From: Phlegmacium glaucopus
Lineage: Eukaryota; Basidiomycota; Agaricomycetes; Agaricales; Cortinariaceae
NCBI GenBank assembly: GCA_015039465.1
Contig: MU130224.1
Location: forward strand, 431,492-495,491
DNA: 64,000 nucleotides
Direction: 5' to 3'
Positions within the stretch are counted from its first letter, which is position 1. The number at the start of each line of letters is the position of its first letter. A program made the position numbers and the translations under genes. Under the pieces are notes generated by a model, which made no database searches, was not told the origin of the DNA, and was given only the letters and a program-made list of their open reading frames with translations. Of this stretch, positions 1 to 12,186 are shown piece after piece.

Positions 1-189
1 CACTGACGGTATAGCAGCCAGCGATGTCGTTGCTGACACACGAGCAGAGGACTGAAAGTTATCTTTTGGCTTACTAGATATCGACTTGCGAATTTAGGGT
101 ATAGTACGTTCTTATGAAACGAGTAAAGGAATATGGTGGGAGAGGGACGAACAAAATCCGGCATGTTGGGAAAGTCGTCGGAGGTGTGA

Positions 190-1161
190 AAGGGAAGGAC
201 ATCCAAACGAAAAGAAGATGCTAAAAGATTCAAAGCGAGCATCAAAAAGCACTGGGACATAACAGATAACGGACCTATCAGTTGGTTCCTTGGTTTTGAA
301 ATCAAACGAGACCGAGCGTCTAGAACGATATCAATAAATCAAAGTGCTTACATCAAATCCGTGGTAGAAAAATTTCGACTCACTAATGCTAAGCCGGTAT
401 CAACACCTATGGATCCAGGGGTTCAATTGTCTGTTGAGCAGGGACCGTCTACGCTCAATCAATCTGCGAAAATGGAAGGAGTTCCGTATGCAGAAGCCGT
501 AGGCAGTCTGCTATGGGCTGTAGTTGTCTCGAGACCAGATGCGGCATTTGCTGTAGGCGTATTGTCGCAATTTATACAAAACCCCGGAAAGATACACTGG
601 GAGGCGCTGAAACGCGTCATTGTATATCTTGGATGCACGAAAAATTTATGGCTTACCTTTGGTGGTAAATCAAATACCCTAGTTGAGGGTTTCTGCGACG
701 CGGACTGGGCAGGACAAAAGCATCGCCACTCGATTTCAGGATATTCTTTTCATTTCGGGTATGGAGCGATTTCGTGGAGCTCGAAGAAACAGCACATTAT
801 CGCCTTATCGAGTACTGAGGCCGAATACATTGCGCAAACTCATGCAGCAAAGGAAGGGTTGTGGCTTCGAAGCTTCATCAACGAGATCAGAGGTGAACAG
901 GAGAAACCTATGACTATCAATTGTGATAATCAGGGAGCTATTGCGCTTGCGAAAGACAATAAATTTCACTCACGAACGAAACATATCGATCTCCGGTATC
1001 ACTTCATCCGGGAAGCTGTGGAAGATCAAAAAATAGCCATCGAATATATACCGACTGAAGAAAATGTATCGGATATATTCACCAAACCGCTCGCGCGTCC
1101 AAAATTCGTGGGCTTTGTTGAAAAGCTGGGGTTGGGGGAGCTTAAGAAGGACCGTGTTTAA
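190..1161 (+). CDS. Ty1/copia pol C-terminal fragment (end of reverse transcriptase plus RNase H), 5'-truncated
   Basis: This is the 3' end of a copia polyprotein. The frame is open from just after a TGA at 187-189, and codons upstream of 361 still encode RT-like sequence (WFLGFEIKRD, then TISINQSAYI), so there is no true start here. The RNase H domain follows with DADWAG, STEAEY and NCDNQGA (its acidic residues) and the C-terminal RTKHIDLRYHFIREAV and DIFTKPL signatures typical of copia. The first 189 bases do not read as the rest of RT, so the element is truncated or rearranged at its left side. The same family recurs in degraded form on the minus strand at 30027-32963. The stop lies about 110 bp before the polypurine tract of the 3' LTR. 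Identification as copia is firm; activity is excluded by the missing 5' portion. Confidence 0.9.
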   Translation, partial: KGRTSKRKEDAKRFKASIKKHWDITDNGPISWFLGFEIKRDRASRTISINQSAYIKSVVEKFRLTNAKPVSTPMDPGVQLSVEQGPSTLNQSAKMEGVPYAEAVGSLLWAVVVSRPDAAFAVGVLSQFIQNPGKIHWEALKRVIVYLGCTKNLWLTFGGKSNTLVEGFCDADWAGQKHRHSISGYSFHFGYGAISWSSKKQHIIALSSTEAEYIAQTHAAKEGLWLRSFINEIRGEQEKPMTINCDNQGAIALAKDNKFHSRTKHIDLRYHFIREAVEDQKIAIEYIPTEENVSDIFTKPLARPKFVGFVEKLGLGELKKDRV

Positions 1162-1283
1162 ACTCAGTCGTAACAACAAGAAGAAGCCTTATTGTTTGAT
1201 CGATAACGCGATCAGCACGTTCGTCATCACATGACGATCGCGCACACGACACGAGTATCAACGGAGTCTCACTCGAGGGGGAG

Positions 1284-1591
1284 TGTTGAGGTATACGAGT
1301 TTCGACTCGTTGAATTCTTCTCTTAATCTCTTATCTTATATTACATCTTATCATTCGTTTTTATTTTGTGTCACGGAACAGTCACATTCATTAGTCACGG
1401 ATTTACTGTAGCATGTCTCAAATTTTACCAAAGAGTTGAGACGTGAGTTCCCTCATTTATTACATTAATTAATTCATCTAACATATATCTAGTTACTATT
1501 TCTTTGCTCTAGGTATAACAATTAATATACAACTTTTACCAAAGAGTTGAGACTTACTATTTCTTTGCTCTAGCTGCGAAGTATTCCAACA
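1284..1591 (+). repeat. 3' LTR of the left copia element
   Basis: The LTR begins TGTTGAGG directly after the purine tract GAGGGGGAG (1275-1283) and ends TATTCCAACA, giving the TGTTG/CAACA inverted ends expected of a copia LTR; length 308 bp. A segment (ACCAAAGAGTTGAGAC, then CTATTTCTTTGCTCTAG) occurs twice inside it. A diverged copy of its last ~180 bases is present at 53629-53746. The target duplication cannot be checked because the 5' LTR is not in the window. Confidence 0.85.
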
Positions 1592-3017
1592 ATACGCCAA
1601 CTTTTTCCTAATTTTCTTCCTTCAACTGCCCCCCAAACGAGGTACAATACTAAACTTCATGGAGCCAACCCCTCTTCGAGGAATGCGCTAGCCTCTTCGC
1701 CTGTCGATGCTGTACGCAGATCATGCAGCATAGTGGAGATTACTGAACGAAAAAGTATCAGCGTTAGCCTTGAGGGTTTTGAATACTTCTGCCGCTGTGA
1801 CAGACTCAAAGTCATTCATGCGGTATCTGAAGCCTTCCCACCCTCTTTATGACAATTTAGGAAGTCCAGGAGGAAGGTCGCCAGGAGTCGTACTCCGTTG
1901 CTGTAGCTACGAGTGGGTAACCGTTGAGGCGTTGACAAAAAAGAGGTTGCAACGTTAGTAAGAGATTTAGTGGAGGGGGAAGAATAATAATATAGTAACC
2001 TACGTTCTGCTTATCTAGCCAATTTGGCTTCACTCATATTGATTCAAATCACCTCCCCATTGGCGATACATCAAACTCTCCGCCCTATTCGAAAATTACG
2101 GACCCTCCATACACACAATGTCATTTATCCGTAAAACAATTTCGCTTCACCGCAACACTTCCTTCTAACCAGTTTTTACCAATTTGCCACTGAATGGCTG
2201 TACAAACATGGCATGAGCCACTACACCGACGTCTTCGAAGAAAGACGTGGGGGCGTACACCTTTGGTTCTGTCGATTACTTGTCAAGGTAAGATGGATGA
2301 ACCAGGGGGCTATTTCTTCACGACGGAGAGAACTGACTGCAAAGAATGCGAGGATGACACGGACGCCTGAGGATTTGAAGGCGGATATGTTGGCGCGAGA
2401 AGGGACAGCAGCAGGAGTGAGTGAATGAGTAGGCCCATCACGAGCGATCAAGGCCACAGAAGGAGATGGCAAGGATGCAATCGTTATGAGAGAAGAAGGG
2501 GGGTCCCCTATGGCTAGGAAGATAGATATTATTATTTTTCCACTTGTATTTTTTAGAATAAGGAACTGTTTCTGGGTTCACTCATTTTGCTGTGTTGAGA
2601 ACAGATGAAAACACGAATGAAAATTTTCATTGGGGGTTCACGCACACAAAGGTAAGTTATCGACCGTGGTTACAATCCACTTTCCTCCGATGATCCCCGA
2701 TAAGTTACTGCTCGTTCGAAATATCAGCTAGTAATTTTATATCAATGTTCGATCCGAGCAACTCACCTTTGTCATTTGACATATGATCTTTTTGGTTGAT
2801 CGAGGATGACAATGTTGGGATGGGTTACATAAGACCCCACTAGGAGTTAATATTCCTCGACGACTGTGTGATTCGGATTTGTATTATTTCATTTACGCTG
2901 TAGCTCCCGGAGAACTAACAGTAGAGTAAGTACCTCTTAATCCCGGAAATCGCCGAACGTGACAGTCACCATTGACTCCGAGTCACAACTCCCTCACATC
3001 ATAGTCACATAAAGATC
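1592..3017. other. Intergenic, no gene recognised
   Basis: This is unique-looking sequence between the copia LTR and the TCF25 gene. Short open frames at 1770-1958 and 2213-2428 show no recognisable domain and no plausible exon structure. The last few hundred bases should hold the TCF25 promoter, but I see no clear TATA box. Confidence 0.5.
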
Positions 3018-6014
3018 ATGCCTCCTCGACTCAATAAGCGACAGCAGAGAGAATTGGAGGAGCTCGAGGCGTTGAATTTGGGGAAACAATCCCAAGGATT
3101 GGATCTGTCGAGCGAAGAGGAAGAGGAACAAGCTTCACCTAACAACATTCGACGCGGTGCTGGTGGATTTTCGAATGTGAGATCAATTTCAATCAATGGC
3201 CCTATGATAATAATTGCTAATTGGTATATGCGAGGTAAGTTTCTACCAGCAGATGACGATGGGCCGAGCGAGGATGAAGGGGAAGCTGAGGAGCAAGTCA
3301 AGACAGTGAAGAAACGCAAGGTTCACGCTCTCCGTCCTCCGATCTTTAATCACTGACACGGTCTTTCTCAGCCAAAGAAAAAGAAAAAGGCTGCACCGGC
3401 AGAATCGGCCCCTGTTGTCGAAACCTTGGCACAAGACATCGCCGCTACCAAACAATCTATAAAACAAAGCCGAACGACAACGCCTGTTCCTGCTGTTAAA
3501 AATGAGAAGAAGGCCTTGAAGAAAGCCAGAGCGAGAGAGAAGAAGGCTGCAAACGATGAATTGGATCAGGCCCTGGCAGAATTATCGATGCAGTAGGCTT
3601 TACGCTCTTTCTTCCCGAAATCTGCCTTAATCTCTCTCAAGGTACCCCGCGTCGCAGAAGATATCGCAGGCTAGCTCTAGCTCTCACTCTTTAGCTGACC
3701 TTCTTTCCGTCTCCCTTAACCACCTCGATGGCGAAGCCGAGATGCGCAAATTCTTTGGATCCAAAGTCGTACAAGCCACCAAAGCGGGCGACTCTTCGAA
3801 TCGAAAGATGACGCCTGCTGTGAGATCTAATCTCACACGACCGCAGCCTACATGGTGGGCAGCGAAAGGGCGTGAAGGTCTCTCGCTCCGACCTCTTGCG
3901 GACGATGAAGTCGACACAAAGCTGAAACGGCATGCCTGGATTTCCGTTCAAGAGAAATGGTGGACAGTGGAATATAGCAAGAAATATAAAAGTATGACGA
4001 AGGCGTTTATGGAAACTGTGTCATCGGGAGGTGTGGCCTAACGACGTCGCGCATTTGATCAAATAAGCCCGTTAACATGTTTCGAGTAGATCCGCAAGGC
4101 TTTTGGGATCTTTTAGGTACATTACCATGGCATGCCGATACAATTCTGCAAGTTTCAGAAATCTATCGTCATAGAGAAGGTAAGCTCTCCATTTTTGTTA
4201 TGTCGTTTAAGATGATCTCAACTTCTCATATTTTCAAGAATATGCACAAGCAGTTGATTTCATAGACAGAGCACTGTTTACATATGAGCGTTCCTTCATC
4301 GGTGCTTTCAATTTCACGAGCGGTCTCAACCGCCTGGACTTTGACCGAGTTGAGAACAGACCATTTTTTCTGGCGCTCCATCGTCAGATAACGTATGTCA
4401 ATCCGAGTCCGACTTGCTACTTTTTTAATTTCTTCCTTGTTTATAGCGACCTTCAGCGCAGAGGATGTGTGCGGACAGCTTTCGAATTCTCTCGACTCAT
4501 GTATTCACTTGATCCGTGGAATGACCCGCATGGCTCGCTCTTCCATCTCGACTACCTTTCCATTAAATCGGGAATGCATCAATGGCTACTCGACATTTTT
4601 GACGTTTTTACGGAAAGACGAAATAATTCTGGGTATGAACAGGATGCTCGTTTGGATCCTACAATTCTCCCAGGATGGGCATACGCTAGGGCTTTGGCAT
4701 TGAGGATGGTGGAAGATGCAAGTAAAATTACGGTACATTATTCCAACTTGCAGGTTTTTGGGTTCAAACTTAAAAGGCTTAAATTGTTGAAAGGACCATT
4801 CGAAAAGTACAGCGGCATTGACAGATGCTGCTCGTGATTTCCCCTCTATCGTTCCTCTTCTTGCGGATAAACTAGACATCTCTTTGTCTGCCGAAATAAG
4901 GGCTCATCGTGATTTCAAGATAGAAACTGAAGCCAGGTACATCCATCTTCTTTACGATCACGTACATTATGATTTTCAATTGACATTTTTCATTTTCTCA
5001 AGGTCTCTCAAACCACCTCAAGGCGCTCTTCACCTTTTATCCCATCTTTATGTGCAGCGCTCTTCGCCTATCTGGAAAGATCACTCCTCATGGTTTGAGT
5101 CGACCGTGAGAGAAACGTTCTCGAAACTTCCTGCTTCCCTACCCATCACCGAGCGTCGAAAGGCCTTCCTATCCCAATTTGAGGACAATAATGTCTGTTC
5201 ATCCTTGTACAGACATATATTGGTGCTTGAAACTTCATATCGGCGATTATTCTCGTTTATCCCTAGTCAAGTCCTAGAGGTCAAATCCTTTGCATGTGAC
5301 CCACTTCCTCCACGCACGACAGTTAACCAATACGATCAAGAATTCTTCCAGGGCGTTGATGACCTATATTCACCCAGGATAAGAAGTCGACGACAGCGCG
5401 TTAATGATGAACGACGATTAGCTCAGTTCATCCCTGATGCCGCTTTCCGTCAACAGTTACAGGTAGTATTTGCTGATTTACCTGCTTTGGAAAGCCTTTG
5501 CTGATATGAATTTTTAACTTACCAAGGCTTTTTTCGAAGCTCATCCCCATTTTGCAGAACGTTTTCCAGGTGGAATACTTCAGTTTGCACAGATGGCAGG
5601 CCAACTACCGCCGGATATGCTTGAAGACTTGATGCTGGTAGAGGCTGTTAATGCACCTGATGGTGCGATGCCTGGTGGCCTTGATAATGTTCGAGATGAG
5701 GTTGAAGTCAACGTCAACCAGAGGGAAGGGCCATTGCCTCCACTTGCCGCAGCCGCCCACGAGAACGAAGTTGAAGAGGAGGATGACCCTGATCAGGATG
5801 AGGAGGAAGAGGAAGAGGAAGAGATTTCTGTGAGTCATAAAACTTTTTTGAAATTACGCGATCTGACTTGAAATGTCATTTTCGTGGTTTGTAGCCTATG
5901 CCCCGTGCGATCAGAAATATTTTAGGTCGATTTGTATTTTGGGGTAGAAATACCCACGAAGACGAGTCATCGTCAGAGGAAGACGCACCCTTGGATGATA
6001 CCGGCGTCGATTAG
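3018..6014 (+). CDS. TCF25: TCF25 / Rqc1 homologue (ribosome quality control subunit)
   Basis: Spliced gene of about ten exons encoding roughly 813 residues. The N-terminus is basic and acidic (MPPRLNKRQQRELEEL, then an EEEEE run and a KKKKK run), followed by the family core: LNHLDGEAEMRKFFG, TWWAAKGREGLSLRPL, WHADTILQVSEIYRHRE, LHRQIT..RGCVRTAFEFSRLMYSLDP. The C-terminus is acidic. Introns that I can place and that keep the frame: 3321-3371, 3593-3641, 4031-4086, 4180-4238, 4393-4446, 4722-4812, 4937-5002, 5463-5526, 5830-5894. The 3177-3249 stretch looks intron-like (GTGAGA ... CAG) but removing it breaks the frame, so the first exon is uncertain. In yeast and animals the family works with the Ltn1/Listerin ligase on stalled 60S subunits; that role is transferred by homology. 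The stop is the TAG at 6012-6014. Confidence 0.88.
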
Positions 6015-6609
6015 CGGCGGTTTCACAATATTACACGATTTTTTTCCCCCATGCTCTTAAGATGTCGTGAAAGAAATGACACCATACAATGTCAATTTAC
6101 GATAATTTTTATATCCTTTCTATTTTATTCGGACTTTTGTTTCATCAATTTCTGATCATTTTTTACCCAGACCTTTTTTTCGCAGATAGGTGATGTTAAG
6201 CCTCAGATCAACTTAGAACCGCGGACCTCGGTGTGGATGCACCACCCTCTCAAAACGATCATCGCGCTTGGTGCCTGATAGTGCGGTCCTTCTACGTGAC
6301 ATATGTGCGTACTTAGTACGTTATTTCCCGCCCGCCATCCGATTACCCGCACCCGCCTTGTTGAGTTCTCTAAATAGCGCGTTAACGGCGCGTTTGACTC
6401 GCGTCGCTTGTGCTCTGAGATATGTATCAACATCCCTCTTTATTTCCCATGACGAGTCAGTAACATTCAGGGTTAAGTTTTACCTCTGTGTTTGAGCTCA
6501 AACGTTTAGCAAAATATTTCTCATGCTGGAAGTATAAAGGCTCTCGTTTTCTTGCTCTTCACTTCCCCAGTACTATTCGGACATCAGTGCTATTTCTATT
6601 ATCATTATC
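6015..6609. other. Intergenic region between TCF25 and the LysM gene
   Basis: No coding exon is recognisable. The right end holds the TATA box and a pyrimidine-rich leader of the LysM gene. Confidence 0.5.
6533..6540 (+). promoter_or_regulatory. TATA box of the LysM gene
   Basis: TATAAAGG lies 70 bp upstream of the ATG at 6610, in an otherwise mixed-composition leader. Spacing and sequence fit a fungal core promoter. No mapped transcript start supports it. Confidence 0.55.
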
Positions 6610-7293
6610 ATGGTCTTCACAAACAGCTTGTCTGCCTCGGTCCTTGCGGCTGCCTGCTTCGGTGGGTTCTCTCTTTTCCTGACCATAAATAAGCTAAGGA
6701 TTTTCATCCAGGCATTATGATGGTCAATGGCCAAACTACACCCCCTTGTGCGAGGAATTATACCGTCCAACCAGGAGATTTCTGCAACCTAATATCTGCA
6801 ACGCAGAATGTATCTACGTACGTTGTCGCTCTATTGTCGATAATCGGACCTGACCTGACCTGACCATAACCTTTACGCAGATTCCAATTGGCGACGGTGA
6901 ACGGAGCGATCATCGACCCTGCTTGCGACAATCTACTCCCTGGGGAAGTAAGTACTTTTTTTTTTCCTTCAATATACCTTGGCAACCTCACCTGAAAAAA
7001 ATATATCCAGGTACTTTGTCTTGGTCTTGTTGGTCAGGACTGTACCACAGTTCATGTTGTGCAGACTGACGAGACCTGCGTCACAATTGCCTCACAAGCT
7101 AATATCAGCTTTGCGGATCTTCTCAGCGATAATCCGAACATCGATGCAGGTTGTACTAATATTGTTGTGGGAGAGGTACGTAAGATTTTTATGATCTTTT
7201 TTTTGTTGTTTGGGTCCAAGCTCTTTATACTGTTGCTTACTCTGAAATGTCTAGGTTCTTTGCATTGCGCCAGTTAACGTAACTTCCAGTTAG
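6610..7293 (+). CDS. Small secreted protein with two LysM domains
   Basis: Five exons (6610-6661, 6712-6817, 6881-6947, 7011-7175, 7255-7293) give a 142-residue protein with all junctions GT-AG and in frame. Residues 1 to about 24 form a signal peptide (hydrophobic core SVLAAACFGIMM, ending near VNGQ). LysM1 starts at about residue 34 (YTVQPGDFCNLIS, ending DNLLPGEVLCLG) and LysM2 at about residue 88 (HVVQTDETCVTIASQANIS, ending GCTNIVVGEVLCIAP). Paired cysteines in each repeat are typical of fungal LysM proteins, and several NxS/T sites suggest N-glycosylation. The family binds chitin or chito-oligomers outside the cell; in fungi such proteins include effectors that shield chitin from host recognition, but no specific role can be read here. 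There is no catalytic domain and no membrane anchor. The stop follows NVTSS. Confidence 0.9.
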
Positions 7294-7870
7294 GCAATTT
7301 ATAGATGTGATGGTTATTATATACGTGGTTTAACGTTTGTGAAAATCATTTCGGAACTTGAGTTGATTTGTTAAGGATTCGAACGTTCAAACGTTCGAGT
7401 TATAACAGCTATCAAATAAATAATGTTTATTTCGAAGCCATGCTATCTCATAGATCTCACAAATCATAAGATGACATCCACTGTTGGTCACAGGTTAATT
7501 TCACTAACCTTCAATGAGATTGAAGGGTAAGCCAGGGTTATCAAGCCTCTTTCTTGCTACGAGTTACGAATTGTATTTTATAGCTAGAGACATCATAAGG
7601 TGTATTTCACATGATAATAAAGCATAAATGAGAGCATAAGGCATAAAGATGTTTGCGAATGAAAAAAATAATACAAGATATGCAGAATATGGTGGTAGTA
7701 AATGCTGTGAGTGACGATAAAACCGGTAATAAGACATGAAAAATAGAAAAGATGGTTATAGTACAACGATGTAAGATGTAGGGAGGAGAACCGAGACGAA
7801 AAAAAAGAAAAAAAGAACATGCTCTACTTAAAAAAATAAATTTGATGATTGGAAGCTTACGGCAATAGAA
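7294..7870. other. 3' intergenic region between convergent genes
   Basis: AT-rich sequence between the stops of the LysM gene (+) and the gene at 7871-9276 (-). No gene or repeat is recognised; it presumably holds both polyadenylation regions. Confidence 0.5.
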
Positions 7871-9276
7871 TCATATACTGTACAAGCGTCTTCGCAATTC
7901 ATTTAAATCAGCCGGACATAGGCGAGCAACGTCTGCGCAGGCTGTAGGATGCTCATTGACACAATGGTCTCTGAGTTCATTCCAACAAGCGTCCGTAGGA
8001 AATGATTTTGGGTTCCGACTCGATGAAGGATTTGTCGTCTTGTCTAGCCTATTTTTCTCGTTAGAGTTGGGACCTAGTAAGGGATCCTGAATACTTACAA
8101 ACAAGCCCGGCAAGAAAGGCGTCCTTTGATGGGCATATACATAATATCGGTATGGGCGATTAAGAAAGGACGAGTTTCAAGTTCGACGTCTCGAGAAGAG
8201 TAATTAGAACGCTTGGTAATCTCCCCATCTTCTTCCGTGGTCGTTTTATCCGATAATGATGGTGAATCGTAGGATTTGCGTCGTTTCACTGGTCGCGTTT
8301 CTGGTATATCAATGACGCCAAAGACGTCGAAGCAAGTTTTGTCATTGGGACTGCGTGGTGGTTTGAAAGTCATTATGTTGACAGGATTTACTGGAGGTGA
8401 GCACTTGGGAGGTGGAGAAGACGAGGAGGGGGACGGAAGAGACGAAGAATTGCTGGTTATCGATGATGAGTTGTATAAAGAAGCAGATGGGCTAGCGGGA
8501 GGTGAGGGAACGGGTGAGGGAATGGGTGATGAACGCAAGCTTCGAATGGGACGCGGTTCCACAGGGCTCGATCGTGAAGGTAGTTCCTGAGAGCTTTCCT
8601 GGGCCACAGAACTGCTTTCTTCCCTTGCTCGCTTTGACGTTTTGGACGCAAGGCTCTCGGTAGCAGAAGCTGGTGCGGCAGATGGAGGTGATAATTGAGA
8701 TTCTCGTTCACTAATGAGCGCGCTAACCCTCTGACGAGCTGTGTCCCTTTCCTTCATCATCTTCAGACAAAGGGTATGCCATTTCTCCTTCTCTTCTTGT
8801 TCTTGTAGTACCAGTCGAGAACAGATTGCACGAAAATTTCTGAGATCAGCTTGTAGCCTGGCTTCGTAAACCTTGAATGCAGTCTCGATAGGTTGTTGTT
8901 GGCCGGCGGATGTCCGCATTGACTGAAGAGCGGCAGCAGCAGAGCTTTGTGATGTGGAGAATAATTGTCTACGTTGTTGGAGTGCCTGAGCTCGGAGAAG
9001 GATCTGCTGAGAAGGCTGAGGTATAGACGGTTCGGCTCCAAAGCCAGTTCGAATGGGAATTTTAGACTTGAAAAGTGAGCTGCGGAAAGGACCTCCGTCG
9101 GTCGTAGCTGATGGATTAGATGGTCGAAGTTGTGTCGTCCGAGGGCCAGCGGGCTGAATAGGTCCGTTCATACGGCGAGGTAAAGGGAACCCCTGAGGAA
9201 TATGTCAGGTTTCCCAATGAGGAGGGTGGATATTCGAGCTTACTTGGGCCACAGGCCTAGTTGCATGATGGTTCAT
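7871..9276 (-). CDS. Low-complexity Ser/Pro-rich protein with a short coiled coil, function unknown
   Basis: I do not recognise the family. Three exons on the minus strand (9276-9244, 9192-8099, 8048-7871) with good GTAAGC/GTAAGT donors give a 434-residue protein starting MNHHATRPVAQ; the downstream MNGPIQ (9171) is an alternative internal start. Residues 1-110 are Pro/Gln/Ser rich. A predicted helix follows (FKVYEARLQADLRNF to MKERDTARQRVSAL) with heptad-like spacing. A long Ser/Pro run covers the middle, a basic KRAREE and a PVKRRKS motif may be nuclear localisation signals, and the C-terminus (ACWNELRDHCVNEHP.. ADVARLCPADLNELRRRL) has regularly spaced Cys and His. It is compatible with a nuclear regulatory or scaffold protein, but that is inference only. 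The first intron lies after only 11 codons. Confidence 0.75.
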
Positions 9277-10258
9277 TGGTTGAAGGTTAAAACAAGTGAT
9301 GGGTAGAAGGACCTCAGAGAACGAAGATTGAAGGAGGATTGATACCAATGAATTCAAAAAGATGGATAGTATCGCCAACTAGAGCCAGCCAGAGGGTGAT
9401 AGTAAACGGGTATATCAAAATACTAGCGATCGAGTCGACGTTGGGACAACACTAAAAGTTGATCGTAATACGGTCCTTTTAGTATACGCTTGGGCTTCAG
9501 CCGTAATATCGATAACAATTGAGCATCGTGTAATGCAACTGTCAAGATAAACCTAAGCAGCACAAAAAAGACAATAGAGGACTTGAAAGCTTGAAGCTGA
9601 CTTGAAGACGTAAGTCAACAACAAAAAAACGCAAAGTCATCAACAGGGAATTAAATCGGTCATAACGCGCAGGAACAATTAAGGGTCTTCACACATCTGT
9701 TGACTCGCTTTGCTCCCGCTCTCTGCATCTGTCTTGAAGTTGCAGCTAGAATAAAAAAACATTCCTTTTGCTTTCAGCTCTGAGGGTTATTGTAAACGGG
9801 ATGTAGATCGTCTGAATGAATTGTCGTTTTGGAGAATGTCTAGAATCTCTGGAACAGATTGAAGCTGGTTGCTCCTCTGAGACAGAACTCGGATCTGACG
9901 TGCTGAAAGCCAATGGACCCGCTCAAACCAGTGGTCTCAAGCTTGAATACCCAATCATAATTTGAGGACATCATCGTCAAGCTTTGAATGCATGGAGACG
10001 ACGGAAAGGCATGGGTCAACCGTTAAATACGCAGTCGACGTAGAGGACAGAAATGTGAGACAATTAGTGCCGGTGGTGTTCCTTGCTAGGATCGAGCCCT
10101 TTCTAACTCGGTCAACGAAATAAAGTCGATGTATAGGAGAATGGTTCGTCATAAGATGAGAATCTACTGATTCAATTGAGGGCCTAAGAATTGACTGTCC
10201 CAAACGCCTTTACACCCCATCTACCAACTCACTTGCCACACCATCGTGAGCAGCCAAG
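9277..10258. other. Intergenic, no gene recognised
   Basis: Upstream region of the minus-strand gene at 7871-9276 and downstream region of the kinase gene. The open frame on the minus strand at 9955-10203 has no homology I recognise and no convincing splice partners, so it is not called. Confidence 0.45.
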
Positions 10259-11724
10259 CTATAGCCTGATATTAGTTATTGTTTGCAGCAAGCAGGGGAT
10301 ATATATATGTTGTGAGACGCACCTTTCCTCTAAATCCAGTTTTTCATTAAGCCATGCCATATAATCGAAAGGAAAGGGTCCCCTCCGACCAGTGGGCCAC
10401 TCGTGATCCTTGTACTTCTCCAACCAAAGTTCAGTGTTACCAGAATACTCGTTACAACAGGCATAAAATAATGCTCTTAACTCGATGCCCTGGAGGTGGT
10501 GGCGGAAGAGCTCTTCATCCAACTCAGCTAGCTTCAGGCGGAAATGAGCACGAATCAAGGCATCTGTAGGGGTTTCGTTGCTGTAATCTCCACGTTCACT
10601 TTGGAAGTCGGTCATCAGGAAACGTTCTTGATCGTCATTGAACCACCCTGCAGCAACAGCAGAGAGCCAAGCCGGACGGAAGCCGGCCATCTCCCAGTCA
10701 ATGACGCCAGTGATCGCCCCTGTATCAGGATCAACCAAGATATTACCTCCACTCAGATCACCATGGGCAAAGTGAAAAGGCTCTGGAAAGAGGGGGGATA
10801 TCTCGGAGTGTCGATAAAGTGACGCTACGACATCGTAGACTTCTAGGGTCTTCGCGAATGCCCACCGACCTAGTTTATTACCTGCTCGAGTTGGAGGATA
10901 ACCTAGAAAGGCGACTGCGGCCAAAAATTGACGTTCAGAGTCGAAAGGGCCACAAAGTTGGGGAGGGATCTGATGTGGATAGTTAAGGAAGCTCAGGTCA
11001 TTGACTGGACCGACACCTAATCGAAATCCCTCATGGACGATGGCAGGGTGGCTGAAACCACCAAGATGTGACGAAGTACCGACAGCATAGATAGGATGGG
11101 ATAGAGCACGCGGGGGAATGGTCTCTTTTTTTAGGCAGCTAATAGAACTCTTTCTTCGCATACTTGAAAGACTACCACACTGTGATGCTTTGATTTTGAA
11201 CAGGGATGACATGACATGCGCCAAGTCCATACCAACACGGACCTTCTGAAGGTAGGTGAGGTCTTCAAAACAATCACCTAGTGGTTGTCCTGGCATATAT
11301 TCCATGATAATCCATTCAGCTCCTACTGGATTGTGTGGAGTGCTACAATAGAGGTAGACCTGTGGTACAGGTATGCAGGTGCGAGCTAAAGTGAGACATG
11401 AAAAAAAATGATTAGAGTGGTTATTGTAGTACATGTTAGCCTATTATGATGTTAAACAGTACCTCGTACGAGTATCATTGATGCAACCTCAGCCTCTGTT
11501 TTAATTGTTTCACGAACCGGCAGTAAAACACGTCCAATGACTTGCTGGTCATCCTTGAGTGTGAACAAAAATACACGAGCATATTCACCACCACCCATTG
11601 GAGTATGGTGACAGCATGGCAAGCGAAAGTGAGCTGAAACAATATCTTGTAGAGCTGTTAAGTTGGCATTGGTTGCTTTCCATAGGCTCTCATTGGCTGA
11701 AGAGTTGCCAAGATGGCTCATCAT
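10259..11724 (-). CDS. Aminoglycoside phosphotransferase (APH)-fold kinase
   Basis: Two main exons (11724-11463 and 11385-10259; intron 11386-11462) encode about 462 residues. N-lobe: GGGEYARVFLF (nucleotide-binding loop position) and TEAEVASM. Hinge: WIIMEYMPGQPL. The C-lobe carries the catalytic Brenner-type motif HGDLSGGNILVD and the metal-binding GVIDWEMAGF. These are the diagnostic APH/choline-kinase-like residues and all are present, so the enzyme could be active. Such proteins form large families in Agaricomycetes; most substrates are unknown, and drug resistance should not be assumed. An optional in-frame intron (10266-10322, 57 bp, GTGCGT..CAG) would shorten the C-terminus to ..EERL. 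The start is the second of two tandem ATGs region (MMSHLG); a TGA lies just upstream in frame, so this start is favoured unless an upstream exon exists. Confidence 0.85.
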
Positions 11725-12186
11725 ACATCAGCAAAACCGGGGATTTCCCATTTGTCATAGTCATGTCACACAAAATTATAGTTTCTTATAGTATTCTATA
11801 GTCACATCACTATGACTATAGTGAGCATCAGTAAGTTCGGGTTTTGCTATGGGTGCTATGGAGTGCTGTCCAGCGCTGTCAATCAAAGACCCTTTGCTAT
11901 GTCACTATAGGTTGCTATGGGACTCTATATAGTGCTTGACAGCTCTTGGCACTGCAGTTTCCCATAGTGCCATTTTTTGACCCTGAAAACCTGAATTTAC
12001 TGATGAGTTATAGTTTCATAGCATCCCTGTGGTGCACACCAGTGCTGTCTACATGGTCAAGCTCATTTACATAATCCAAACTTGACTGCTTCTATGGCAG
12101 AATTCAGAGCTGATCAAATAGCATGGGAAATTCTGCTCCTATCACTTAATGTTGGCAGAAGACCCCCAGGCTCCTGAGGTGATCTA
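11725..12186. other. Intergenic; TATAG-rich sequence ahead of the copia insertion
   Basis: Contains repeated short motifs (CTATAGTCACAT, CTATAGT, TGCTATGGG) that could be a small decayed repeat, but I could not find matching ends. The last five bases (ATCTA, 12182-12186) are the target duplication of the copia element. Confidence 0.4.

Noticed and set aside
2213..2472. Overlapping open frames on both strands upstream of TCF25
   Set aside because: No domain, no splice context and no codon pattern; treated as chance open frames.
3177..3249. GTGAGA..CAG intron in the first TCF25 exon
   Set aside because: Length is 73 bp, which breaks the frame to the next clearly conserved block; left unspliced with a note of uncertainty.
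8276..8590. 104-codon plus-strand frame inside the minus-strand gene at 7871-9276
   Set aside because: It is antisense to a Ser/Pro low-complexity exon with proper splice sites, and its Gly/Glu composition is the mirror of that exon.
9955..10203. 82-codon minus-strand frame between two host genes
   Set aside because: No recognisable family and no splice partners; too short to call alone.
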